From: Planctomycetota bacterium
GTDB taxonomy: Bacteria; Planctomycetota; Planctomycetia; Planctomycetales; Planctomycetaceae
Direction: 5' to 3'
Assembly: GCA_023417655.1 (NCBI GenBank)
Contig: JAEZFD010000066.1
Span: 62,001 to 126,000 of the forward strand
DNA: 64,000 bases
The notes below the pieces were generated by a model. It did not search any database. It was not told the origin of the DNA and saw nothing but the letters and a program-made list of their open reading frames with translations. Below are positions 35,586 to 43,856 of this stretch, one piece after another. Each line of letters starts with the position of its first letter. The first letter of the stretch is position 1. The translations under genes and the position numbers were made by a program.

Positions 35586-36914
35586 TTATTCCGGGTGATA
35601 TTCCACTTCGGTTTCCAGTTCGCGCGGGACGAACAGGTGGGAATCAATCAGGAAGCCTTTGGCAGACATTCGACGCAGGCAGACAGGTTCATGGCCTGTC
35701 GCATAGAACGAGCCCAGCATCTTCCCGGTCAGATCGACTCCGGCCATGCGATAGACAAAGATGTCTTCCATCACGAACTCGCCATTGACGACGCCGACCA
35801 GTTCCGAGATTCGCATCACCTTTCGTTCCCCGCTGCTGAGTCGAGCCACGTGAACGAAAATTTGAATGGCCGAAGCGATGTACTGGCGGGCAATTGACGT
35901 CGGGAGTTCAGCCCCTGACAAGGCAATCATCATCTCCAGACGGTGCAGTGCGTCAAAAGTATCGTTTGCATGCACAGTGCTCATTGAACCGTCGTGACCA
36001 GTGTTCATGGCCTGCAGCATGTCGAGCACTTCGCCCCCGCGCGCTTCGCCGACGATGATTCGGTCAGGTCGCATTCGCAGGGTGTTTCGCAACAAGTCGC
36101 GTGGCGTGACAAGCCCTTTCCCCTCGACGTTGGGAAGTCGGGTTTCGAGACCGACGACGTCTGCCTGCTGCAGCTGGAGCTCAGCAGTTTCTTCAATCGT
36201 GACAACACGCTCACTCGCAGGGATGAACCGGCTCAGGTTGTTCAGCATGGTCGTCTTACCGGCACCTGTTCCGCCTGAGAGCAGGATGTTCATTCGCGAC
36301 CGGACACACAGGATCAGGAAGTCGGCCATCTGTGGGGCCAGCGTCCCGGACTTCACCATGTCTTCCAGGCGGACAATCTGCGTTTTGAAACGACGAATGG
36401 AAAGCGTCGGACCACGCAATGCCAGTGGCGGAATCACCGCATGCAGTCGGGAGCCGTCGGACAGCTTGGCATCGACCATCGGCGAAACTTCGTCGATTCG
36501 TCGGCCGGCCTGCCCGACCAGACGCTGAATGAAGTGCAGCAGGTGAGCATCATCAGCGAAGCGGATGTCGGTTCGTTCGAGAACCCCGTTCCGTTCGACG
36601 AACACAGTCTCATGCCCGTTCACCAGCACGTCGCTCACTTCTGGATCGTCCATTAACGGCTGCAGCGGACCGAAGCCATAGACTTCGTCCATCAGCTCGC
36701 GAATCATGCGCGGACGATCACTCTCCGGCAGCCGCATCTCAGGGCGATTAACTAGATGAGTTGCCAGTGCTTCGAGTTGTCGGCGAAACTCTGCTGCTCC
36801 CAGTTCGCCTGCTTTCGACATATCGATGGCGTCGACCATCTGCCGATGCAGCTGGGTTTTCAACTGCTGAAAACCTGCCGGACTCAAGCTGGTTCTTTCG
36901 CTCACCGCAACCAT
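35586..36914 (-). CDS. tadA: Tad pilus assembly ATPase TadA/CpaF
   Basis: This is a 442-residue hexameric ATPase of the type II/IV secretion superfamily. Start ATG 36914 has AGGAG 7 bases upstream. Walker A is SGGTGAGKTTMLNNLSRF, the Asp box VTIEETAELQL, Walker B PDRIIVGEARGGEVLDMLQAMNTGHDGSMSTVHAND, with the His box in STVHAN. The N-terminal region (LMDDPEVSDVLVNGHETVFVERNG) is diagnostic of CpaF/TadA. It powers pilus assembly at the inner membrane. The C-terminal end diverges after VYRMAGVD. Confidence 0.95.
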   Translation of the reverse strand: MVAVSERTSLSPAGFQQLKTQLHRQMVDAIDMSKAGELGAAEFRRQLEALATHLVNRPEMRLPESDRPRMIRELMDEVYGFGPLQPLMDDPEVSDVLVNGHETVFVERNGVLERTDIRFADDAHLLHFIQRLVGQAGRRIDEVSPMVDAKLSDGSRLHAVIPPLALRGPTLSIRRFKTQIVRLEDMVKSGTLAPQMADFLILCVRSRMNILLSGGTGAGKTTMLNNLSRFIPASERVVTIEETAELQLQQADVVGLETRLPNVEGKGLVTPRDLLRNTLRMRPDRIIVGEARGGEVLDMLQAMNTGHDGSMSTVHANDTFDALHRLEMMIALSGAELPTSIARQYIASAIQIFVHVARLSSGERKVMRISELVGVVNGEFVMEDIFVYRMAGVDLTGKMLGSFYATGHEPVCLRRMSAKGFLIDSHLFVPRELETEVEYHPE

Positions 36915-36981
36915 GCTGATTCTCCTCGTCATCGTGACCGGTTCTGCCCGGGCACTTCTCAACTGACCGATCCGGCCAGAT

Positions 36982-38136
36982 TTATTGCGTCAATGAAATC
37001 TTGTAGATGTAGGGATTGCCGTTGGTCTCGCCGGAGTACAGGGCATCCTCATCGATGACTGCGGTTCGCGTGGCAATGACTGCTGGCTGCACGACCAGCT
37101 GCACCTGCCCCTCGATTTTATGAACCGCCATCAGGCGCGTGCCGACCATGCGTGACACCGTGGCCGTCGTACCGCGTTTGTCGGTCTCAAGACCGCTGTA
37201 GAGCAAAGTGATGCGGGCGACGCCGATCTGGCGTTCAAGGACATCGGGATCGAAATCTCCGAGGTCCGTTTCCGCAGGGAATTTGTTGTCACCCTGCTGC
37301 AGAGAGAACTCACCCCCGAGATCAGCCAGATCTTCAGAAGACCACCCCTGACGGAACTGGCGTTCAAGTGAGTCCTCAGAGAATCCGGGGCCGACATCAA
37401 TCAGGCAGGCGTTTCCACCTGCACTGAGAGTCAGCGTGATTTCCCGAATCCCGTCGCTTTCCAGAGTAACCGTACGGCGATCAGCATCCCAGCAGTAATC
37501 ATCTGCCCCCCCCTTCTGCTCGATCTGGGAACGCCAGGTCGGAACCTTGTCATCAGAGCTGAATTCAAGAATCGCAATGGGCCATGCCGGAATTCGTCCA
37601 GCACCGACTGGCCGCAGCCCGGAAATCAGATTGCAGATGCTGGCCTCGGCAGTCAGTCTCACATCAGCGGCCGGTCGCCCAGTAAAGGCCGGTGCAATCA
37701 TCCCCACCGGGTTGCCCCGGCGACTGTCTCGATGTGCAACCACAAGGACATTTGTTGGATCCTGGTCCGTTTCCTCCTGCTCGCGATACCCCGTCAGCGG
37801 ATCGATATGAACTTTGCCCAGATGGACATCCACTCGAGCCTGAACTGGACCCGAGACCTGATTCAGACCGGCCTGCCGTTGCACCGCCTCGCGAACGTGA
37901 TCGGCGACCTGTTCGGAATCGTAGTCCTCTTTCAGTCGGTCATCGGAGGCGAGACGGAGAGCCCCCGCGAGCGCGGCCGATTCGGCAGCCGTCCTGAGTT
38001 CTTCCTGAGCGTCAGAGAGCCAGTACTGGTTCAACACGAGTGCCAGGCAGGCGCCGCAGACAAACAGTGCAATGGCGACCGCAGGCATCAGGTTTCCCCG
38101 ACGTGCAACCGGCTGCACCGTTTTGAAGGTCCGCAT
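36982..38136 (-). CDS. TadG-like pilus-associated protein with putative Tad N-terminal domain
   Basis: This is a 384-residue protein. A basic start RTFKTVQPVARRGN precedes a single hydrophobic helix (LMPAVAIALFVCGACLALVLNQYWL). The stretch SDAQEELRTAAESAALAGALRLA is the hallmark of the putative Flp pilus-assembly TadE/G-like (Tad, PF13400) family. The long extracytoplasmic part has no recognised domain. It sits between cpaB and tadA in the same operon. TadG homologues are surface- or periplasm-exposed minor components. GTG 38142 is an alternative start. Confidence 0.78.
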   Translation of the reverse strand: MRTFKTVQPVARRGNLMPAVAIALFVCGACLALVLNQYWLSDAQEELRTAAESAALAGALRLASDDRLKEDYDSEQVADHVREAVQRQAGLNQVSGPVQARVDVHLGKVHIDPLTGYREQEETDQDPTNVLVVAHRDSRRGNPVGMIAPAFTGRPAADVRLTAEASICNLISGLRPVGAGRIPAWPIAILEFSSDDKVPTWRSQIEQKGGADDYCWDADRRTVTLESDGIREITLTLSAGGNACLIDVGPGFSEDSLERQFRQGWSSEDLADLGGEFSLQQGDNKFPAETDLGDFDPDVLERQIGVARITLLYSGLETDKRGTTATVSRMVGTRLMAVHKIEGQVQLVVQPAVIATRTAVIDEDALYSGETNGNPYIYKISLTQ

Positions 38137-38259
38137 TAACACTCTGCTGATCCCTGAAGATTCGCTGCCCGTCTTCGATCGAAGTGACTGTCATCGACCG
38201 TCTCGGCCATCCGTGAATCCCGTTGAGAATTGGCTCTGCCGGGAATGCGAGGTCACGAG

Positions 38260-39195
38260 TCAGATCGAACGTCGCTCGGTGGTAGTGCTGGCAGACGGCC
38301 CGCTCCCTGTGGCTCCGCCGCCACCACCGCCGCGTCGGAGAGGATTCCTCCCCTGCCCGGACTGGATCGCTCCGCCGTTTCCGTCGCCGTCACTGTAGTC
38401 ATCCCAGTGACGTCCGTTCTTGAACGCGTTCACTCCGTGATCGGGACCACGGAAAATGTCGGTCGTTACCGGGGGGACAGGTTTAGCAGGAGGAGCAGGC
38501 TTGTAGCCCAGAATTTCATACAGAGTGGCCCGATCCGCATCGCTGACCGCAACGACGCCTGTTCCTTTTCCATCTGGAGCGAAGGTGAAGTCGAGCTTCC
38601 CCTTTTCCCGAGCGAGCAGAATGATATTCGACTGCTCTTTGGTCAGTTCCAGCGTCACGTTGATCGAACCCCGGTTCAAGGTGCCGCCTGACACTTCCAA
38701 CACTTTGACGCCTTGGAAGAGCGTCATGATTCGCCCCCCTGTCTCTTCGGAAGCCGGATCGGATTCAGGAGTGAAGTGGACGTTCACATACTGTCCGCGT
38801 TCGGCGACGAACGGAGCTGATGCTTCGACTGCGACAGCAACCATTCCCGGATCGACGTCCAGTGGAGCGTTTTTACCCGGCGGATAAAAATCGAGCGTGC
38901 TGAGCGGCTGGGCCGGTTGAATCTTGTTCTTCACGACACGGCCGATCAGCACACGGCTCGTGAGCACGGTATCCCGGGTCACCTTGGTCCGGTCGACCGG
39001 GCCCATGGCGAGGTGAGCTTCCGTCACCCGCGTTCCAGGATCGAGTTCGGTCAGCGACATCGGAACACTCATCCGTGTGTCGACCGGAGCCGGAGCTTCT
39101 CGCGCAAGCAGCTTCTTGCCGATGTAAGCCACGACGAGAAGGCCCACAACGCCCAGCATTACCACAGTCAGCAAGGCAGGTGTAATTCGACGCAC
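38260..39195 (-). CDS. cpaB: Tad pilus assembly protein CpaB/RcpC
   Basis: This is a 311-residue protein. GTG 39195 has GGGAG 6 bases upstream; an upstream GTG at 39228 would add 11 residues. A transmembrane helix (ALLTVVMLGVVGLLVVAYIG) is followed by an SAF-like region (TELDPGTRVTEAHLAMGPVDR, VLTSRVLIGRVVKNKIQPAQPLSTLDF) and the RcpC/CpaB domain (VDPGMVAVAVEASAPFVAERGQYVNVHFT). The C-terminus is glycine/serine-rich low complexity (RRGGGGGGATGSGPSAS). CpaB lies in the periplasm, where its partner is normally the secretin CpaC; no secretin gene is in this operon. Confidence 0.85.
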   Translation of the reverse strand: MRRITPALLTVVMLGVVGLLVVAYIGKKLLAREAPAPVDTRMSVPMSLTELDPGTRVTEAHLAMGPVDRTKVTRDTVLTSRVLIGRVVKNKIQPAQPLSTLDFYPPGKNAPLDVDPGMVAVAVEASAPFVAERGQYVNVHFTPESDPASEETGGRIMTLFQGVKVLEVSGGTLNRGSINVTLELTKEQSNIILLAREKGKLDFTFAPDGKGTGVVAVSDADRATLYEILGYKPAPPAKPVPPVTTDIFRGPDHGVNAFKNGRHWDDYSDGDGNGGAIQSGQGRNPLRRGGGGGGATGSGPSASTTTERRSI

Positions 39196-39290
39196 TGTTG
39201 ATTCTCCCGATCGTGAGTCATGACTCACGAGTTCCGCCCAATCGCCAGCGCTGCCTGCGAGAGTGTCGCCGGCACCTGACCTGACGCCGT

Positions 39291-39707
39291 TTATTCCTTG
39301 ACCATTCGAGTTTGGGCTACCAGGTCACGACCTTTGATGTTGTAACCCAGTGGCCAGAGCAGATTCGGAGCGACGACCGTCATCGGCACCTTCACAGTGA
39401 CAACAACTTCTTCTCCGGAATGCTCTCCCAGTTGCGTTTCCACTTGATATGAATTCCGGAAGCGAGGCCCCAGCGACCGTCCCACTTCCTGTTCAATATC
39501 ATCCAGCCAGACGCCATTCAGCGTCGCGAGTCGTGCGCCTGCCCGGCTCGCTTGAACAACATCGCTTCTCGCATACATCAGGAATGAAAACTGAAAGATC
39601 GCCAGCAACAGAACCATCAAAATGGGAAGAGTCAGGACCAGCTCCATGCTGATCATGCCGCGTCGCAAATCGGTTCGACAGAAAGCCGGGCGAATCATTC
39701 GTTTCAT
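39291..39707 (-). CDS. tadE: TadE-like minor pilin
   Basis: This is a 138-residue protein with the TadE N-terminal signature RRGMISMELVLTLPILMVLLLAIFQFSFLMYARSDVVQASRAGAR. The E of SMEL at the start of the hydrophobic helix is the conserved glutamate of processed pseudopilins. The ATG overlaps the stop of the upstream prepilin peptidase gene by 4 bases (ATGA), implying coupled translation. It is processed by that peptidase and contributes to Flp pilus biogenesis. Confidence 0.85.
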   Translation of the reverse strand: MKRMIRPAFCRTDLRRGMISMELVLTLPILMVLLLAIFQFSFLMYARSDVVQASRAGARLATLNGVWLDDIEQEVGRSLGPRFRNSYQVETQLGEHSGEEVVVTVKVPMTVVAPNLLWPLGYNIKGRDLVAQTRMVKE

Positions 39708-40330
39708 GGAATCGCCTCATTCAACTGCACCGCAGGAGTCTGCTGAGCCGGTGTTCCCATCTGTGCTGCTGGATCATGTCGCGGCACATACCAGATCAAG
39801 ACCATCCAGGTGGCAATCGCAACCGGACCGGCATAAGCCATGACCCGACGCCCGAGCTTCTGATCCTGAGTTTCTGCAGTTGGACTCTTCCCAACCGGCG
39901 TTTTCCCTGTTGCGAGATACTTGGACTGGGTCTGCCGCATCCCGTGCTTTGAAACGTTCCAGAGAACGACAGCAACAGTTCCAAACAGAACCAGCAGCGT
40001 GCTGACCAGCAACACGGCGAGAGTCATCTGCAGACCGAGCCAGACACTCAGTGCCCCCATCAGTTTCACGTCGCCGCCGCCGCCGCCGCCAACAATCCAG
40101 AGGACAAACAGCAGGCCAAACCCGACCAGAAAGCCGAGAAAGGCCGAACCGAGATGGTGCCAGCCGTACATGACTGACATCGTGATCTGGTAGACCCAGC
40201 CGGCGAAAAACATCGGCAGCGTCAATTTATTGGGAATTCGCTTGGTACGAATATCCAGAAACGCCGCCGCTGCTGTGAACAGAGACACCGCAACAACCAG
40301 AACGAGAGAACTGGCACTCAGACTGAACAT
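39704..40330 (-). CDS. tadV: Tad prepilin peptidase TadV/CpaA (A24 family)
   Basis: This is a 208-residue multi-pass membrane aspartic protease. The two catalytic aspartates of A24 peptidases are visible in FLDIRTKRIPNKLT and GGGGGGDVKLMGALSVWLG; the latter is the GxGD motif embedded in a glycine run. It lacks the N-terminal methyltransferase domain of PilD, as expected for TadV. It is the first gene of the Tad operon and may also process the DUF1559-type pseudopilins, but this is speculation. The promoter should lie in the 414-base stretch upstream. Confidence 0.88.
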   Translation of the reverse strand: MFSLSASSLVLVVAVSLFTAAAAFLDIRTKRIPNKLTLPMFFAGWVYQITMSVMYGWHHLGSAFLGFLVGFGLLFVLWIVGGGGGGDVKLMGALSVWLGLQMTLAVLLVSTLLVLFGTVAVVLWNVSKHGMRQTQSKYLATGKTPVGKSPTAETQDQKLGRRVMAYAGPVAIATWMVLIWYVPRHDPAAQMGTPAQQTPAVQLNEAIP

Positions 40331-40744
40331 GAGACGTAAACTTTCCGGCTACGATTCGAAAATACTCCGGGGATGATGCAACGTTACGACACGTTTCTCT
40401 CCCGCAGCATGACGACTGCGCCGAATCACAGATTTCCTGATCCGCAAATTGTGAACAAACCCGTACAACAGGTACGGTCGGATGAGGAAAGGCCATGTCC
40501 ATGTTCGGCAGCTTTGGCCGGTCAGACGGAATCTCATTTCCAACGTCGGCTTTTTCTGCGTGAAAGCACTCACGCAAACCGACTGTACCGGAAATACCAA
40601 TTCTCCCGGCTGTAGCGAACTCTCCGATGTGGTGCCCTCATTGCGACCGATGAGACGAACGAAGCCGAGCGGACCCATCGGGAGTTTGGCAGCTTCACCG
40701 GAACCGCACTCTCACACTGACTGATCTCGCCTCAGGATTTCAGG
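40331..40744. other. 414-base divergent intergenic region upstream of the Tad operon
   Basis: No gene recognised. It must hold the promoter of the Tad operon (minus) and of the small gene at 40745 (plus). No clear hexamer pairs were found. Confidence 0.35.
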
Positions 40745-41044
40745 ATGCTCGAACGCGACGCCACGATTCAGACCTTTGATCAACTGCATGAGTATGTTCA
40801 TCAGGCCCTGTGCGAATCCGAAAACCTGCTGCCGGATCAATTCACAACCACACGCCGGGCACTCTTCTCCAAAGGCGAACTTTGCGCGATCGAATTCTCT
40901 CTGCAGGGACTGAGAGCGGTCCGTCTCGGAGCCATCTGGGCCGCGGACCAGAACGTCATCTTCTTCTACAATGCCAAAGGAGAACGGGCGCTCAAAGTGA
41001 AGCTCAGCTCCCGCCCCCTGCCGCAAACTGCCGCAGCCGGTTAA
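40745..41044 (+). CDS. Small conserved-looking soluble protein of unknown function
   Basis: This is a 99-residue protein with good protein-like composition (ATIQTFDQLHEYVHQALCESENLL..., then a beta-rich FSLQGLRAVRLGAIWAADQNVIFFYNAKGERALKVKL). The ATG follows a weak AGGA at about 9 bases. The second half could form a small antiparallel sheet. It is not recognised as a named family. It is monocistronic and divergent from the Tad operon. Confidence 0.6.
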   Translation: MLERDATIQTFDQLHEYVHQALCESENLLPDQFTTTRRALFSKGELCAIEFSLQGLRAVRLGAIWAADQNVIFFYNAKGERALKVKLSSRPLPQTAAAG

Positions 41045-41154
41045 GGTCGCAGGAGTGGCCCACCCCTTAACACCGATTCAAAACAGGACAGGCACCAGTC
41101 CTCTCCAGACGTGAGGGGAACTGTGCCTGAGTTGTTTCCCCTTCCCCTGACTCC

Positions 41155-41337
41155 TTGCAGTTCATTCGACTCGCCAAGCGAGGCGTTCGCATTCCTTGGT
41201 ATTGGTACTCGCTGTTCTTGCTGCTCGGCATCCCCGGGTACTTCGGATTCCGCTGGCACCAACGCTGGCCGCCGACAAGAATCCCTTTAGTACCCAAGCC
41301 CACGGGCATTGAAATCCTGATCCCCGCAAGGGCGTGA
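41155..41337 (+). CDS. Possible small membrane peptide
   Basis: This 60-residue frame begins at TTG 41155 and encodes IPWYWYSLFLLLGIPGYFGF, a plausible membrane helix flanked by basic residues (RLAKRGVR before, RWHQRWPPTR after). It ends 27 bases before a bidirectional terminator that would serve it. There is no clear ribosome site and the start is a weak codon, so it may be spurious. Confidence 0.3.
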   Translation: MQFIRLAKRGVRIPWYWYSLFLLLGIPGYFGFRWHQRWPPTRIPLVPKPTGIEILIPARA

Positions 41338-41363
41338 TTCCATCTCTCCTTAGCACCCAAACA

Positions 41364-41396
41364 AAAAACGCCAACCGGGACTCGGTTGGCGTTTTT
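41364..41396. terminator. Bidirectional rho-independent terminator
   Basis: AAAAACGCCAACC (41364-41376) pairs perfectly with GGTTGGCGTTTTT (41384-41396) around a 7-base loop, giving T-runs on both strands. It terminates ndk (minus, stop at 41422) and any plus-strand transcript. Confidence 0.9.
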
Positions 41397-41421
41397 AATT
41401 TCATCGATCAGCGGCTGTCGC

Positions 41422-41889
41422 TTACTTCTCGTCGTTGGCGACGGTCCACTCGCTCAGTGAGCTTTCGTAAGAAACGATTTCGCTCTGGCTGAAGTAGATC
41501 TGGATCTCGCGTTCTGCGGATTCTGGGCTGTCGCTGCCGTGGATCAGGTTGATCTGGCGTGAGAGGCCGAAGTCACCGCGAATGGTTCCCGGTGCGGATT
41601 CACGACCGTTGGTCTTGCCCATCATGTCACGGACGACCTGAACAGCGCCAACTCCTTCGAGAACCATGGCAACAACGGGAGCGGAAGTAATGAACTCTTC
41701 CAGTTGTGGGTAGAACGGACGATGAACGTGTTCAGCGTAGTGCTGCTTGGACTGCTCGGGAGTGATCTTCAGCATCTTGAGAGCCGAGATCTGCAGGCCG
41801 CGTTCTTCAAAGCGAGTGATGATGCGACCGCAGAGACGGCGCTGAACAGCATCAGGCTTCAACAGGATCAGTGTTTTCTGGACTGACAT
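41422..41889 (-). CDS. ndk: Nucleoside diphosphate kinase
   Basis: Ndk balances NTP pools by moving the gamma-phosphate through a phosphohistidine. The protein has 155 residues from ATG 41889, the usual size. Blocks include QKTLILLKPDAVQRRLCGRI, HVHRPFYPQLEEFITSAPVVAMVLEG, and the active-site stretch NLIHGSDSPESAEREI, where the histidine of IHGSDS is the phosphate carrier. The Ndk consensus RPGTIRGD appears as APGTIRGD. A reading to 41946 exists but is not homologous in character. Confidence 0.95.
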   Translation of the reverse strand: MSVQKTLILLKPDAVQRRLCGRIITRFEERGLQISALKMLKITPEQSKQHYAEHVHRPFYPQLEEFITSAPVVAMVLEGVGAVQVVRDMMGKTNGRESAPGTIRGDFGLSRQINLIHGSDSPESAEREIQIYFSQSEIVSYESSLSEWTVANDEK

Positions 41890-42027
41890 GCGAATCAAAA
41901 TTCTATTTTGAAGACGAATTGACGGACAACGTGGCTCGCGACTCACTCCAATACAGTCTCATTGTCCATCAGGCCCGGAGTCCATCAGACACAGACTCAC
42001 TTAGCGCGAGCTCACGGAAAATACAAA

Positions 42028-43182
42028 TCAAGCTCCGGCTGAGGCACCCTGCATTTCCTGCAGGAACTCGCGGAATAGGTAATGGCTGTCGTGTGGACCG
42101 GCGCTGGCTTCCGGGTGGTATTGCACGCTGAATGCGTTGTAGCCCGGATGTCGCAGACCTTCGACAGTCTGATCGTTCAGGTTGATGTGGGTGATCTCGG
42201 TCCCTTCCGGGAGCGACTTGGAGTCGACTGCGAAACCGTGATTCTGGGAGGTGATTTCCACCTGCCCACTCTTCACGTTCAGGACCGGCTGGTTGGCTCC
42301 GCGATGGCCGAACTTCAGCTTGTACGTCTTGCCGCCAAGAGCGAGTCCCAGCAGCTGGTGCCCCAGACAGATGCCGAAAATCGGCTTCTTCCCCAGCAGC
42401 CCGCGGATGGAATCAATAGCGTAGCCAAGCGGTTCTGGATCCCCGGGGCCGTTTGAGAGAAACACGCCATCGGGATTCAGAGCCAGAATCTCTTCGGCTG
42501 AAGTCGTGCCGGGGACGACAGTAACCTTACAGCCCATTTCGGCCAGGTGGCGAGGAATGTTCCACTTCATCCCGTAGTCGACCGCCACGACGTGCAGATC
42601 GCAATTAGCATTCGCATCACGACGACTGACACCTGGTGTGGTCGGGTCCAGCACGAACTCATGGAGCCCCTGTTCCCAGGAATGACTCTTTGCCGGCATC
42701 ACCTGTTGAACCAGATCCTGCCCCACCAGTGATGGGCTGTTCTGTGCTTTCGCGATCAGAGAGGCGTCGTCGAGATCGATTGTCGACAAGACTCCGTTCA
42801 TCGCACCTTGCGTACGAATGCGTCGCACGAGTGCCCGGGTGTCGATCCCTTCAATACCAATGATGCCGTGTTCATTCAGATAGGCATCGAGCGACTGGAC
42901 CGAGCGGAAGTTGCTTGGTTCGCGGCAGACTTCCCGGGCGACGAACCCGCGAAGTGCCAGCTTGTCACTTTCAACGTCATCGACATTGATACCGTAGTTG
43001 CCGATCAACGGGTTCGTCATCGTGACGATCTGACCGTTGTAGGACGGATCCGTCAGGATCTCCTGATACCCTGTCAGGCTGGTATTGAAAACAACCTCTC
43101 CAGAGACCTCGCCGGATGCCCCAAATCGGAGGCCGGTAAAAACAGTGCCGTCGGCCAGTGCGAGCTTTGCTGGTTCTGACAT
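42028..43182 (-). CDS. carA: Carbamoyl-phosphate synthase small subunit
   Basis: CarA hydrolyses glutamine and feeds ammonia to CarB for carbamoyl phosphate, used in arginine and pyrimidine synthesis. The protein has 384 residues from ATG 43182. The N-terminal domain (ALADGTVFTGLRFGASGEVSGEVVFNTSLTGYQEILTDPSY) is followed by a class I glutamine amidotransferase domain with the nucleophile in FGICLGHQLLGLALGG and the His/Glu pair in VQYHPEASAGP. carB is not in the window. An upstream extension to 43338 looks non-coding. Confidence 0.95.
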   Translation of the reverse strand: MSEPAKLALADGTVFTGLRFGASGEVSGEVVFNTSLTGYQEILTDPSYNGQIVTMTNPLIGNYGINVDDVESDKLALRGFVAREVCREPSNFRSVQSLDAYLNEHGIIGIEGIDTRALVRRIRTQGAMNGVLSTIDLDDASLIAKAQNSPSLVGQDLVQQVMPAKSHSWEQGLHEFVLDPTTPGVSRRDANANCDLHVVAVDYGMKWNIPRHLAEMGCKVTVVPGTTSAEEILALNPDGVFLSNGPGDPEPLGYAIDSIRGLLGKKPIFGICLGHQLLGLALGGKTYKLKFGHRGANQPVLNVKSGQVEITSQNHGFAVDSKSLPEGTEITHINLNDQTVEGLRHPGYNAFSVQYHPEASAGPHDSHYLFREFLQEMQGASAGA

Positions 43183-43580
43183 CCTGACGTGTTGCCTCAA
43201 TTTGCAGCTTCGCCCCAGAACTCCATCAGGGGTCATTGGCTGCCGGGGGAATCTGAACAGACACCATCCTGGTGCGACTGCTGCTTCGACAGAGCGAGTG
43301 TAGACCTTTAACGCGTCCCGTTGGGCCGGGTTTCTCAATTTTTAACAGAGTTGGACCCTGATCGAAAGGATCTCCCCGCAGGATTCCCCGGTCAGGGACC
43401 TTCAAAGCCGGTTTCGACCAGAAATCGCCTCTGCTTTTCCCCGAAAACCGGAAAACAGATCAGCAATCACCGCTATGTCTCCCGCTGTTTCGGCGTCCGT
43501 TGGCAAGCGGCTGGGGCGAAACCGAATCAGCGACTCCCACACAATTCGGCAACCCAAGAGCTGCGCCGGGGAGACTTCCT

Positions 43581-43856
43581 TCACGGAATAACATCATCGA
43601 GGAGAGAGACCCCTACGACCTGTGATTTCTGGACGAACACCCGTGTCCGGTTGACGTTAATGCCGTGACGGACCGCCTCAATGATGTATTGATCGCGCGT
43701 CGTACTTGAATCTCTCAGATCATGGGCGTCCGCATCTTCCAGAATGAGATAGTGCGAATCCTCGCCTGCCAGCACCCCCAGATAGACGTAAGGAGACGTC
43801 AGGTCCAGAACGACCAACTGCCCAAACATATCAGAAAGACCGTCAGTCTCTTTCAC
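43581..43856 (-). CDS. Small protein with Sm/LSm-like fold, end of the MoxR operon
   Basis: This is a 91-residue protein. The pattern FGQLVVLDLTSPYVYLGVLAGEDSHYLILEDADAHD, followed after a helical stretch by INVNRTRVFVQKSQVVGVSLLDDV, resembles the two-part Sm motif (strands beta-1 to beta-3, then beta-4 and beta-5). The fold assignment is my inference from the pattern. It overlaps the upstream transglutaminase gene by 4 bases (ATGA), so it is translationally coupled to it. RNA binding or a role in the membrane complex are both possible. Confidence 0.6.
   Translation of the reverse strand: MKETDGLSDMFGQLVVLDLTSPYVYLGVLAGEDSHYLILEDADAHDLRDSSTTRDQYIIEAVRHGINVNRTRVFVQKSQVVGVSLLDDVIP

Noticed and set aside
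38260..38360. Glycine-run at the CpaB C-terminus as a frameshift or truncation
   Set aside because: The frame stays open to a normal stop and low-complexity tails are common in this genome's exported proteins.
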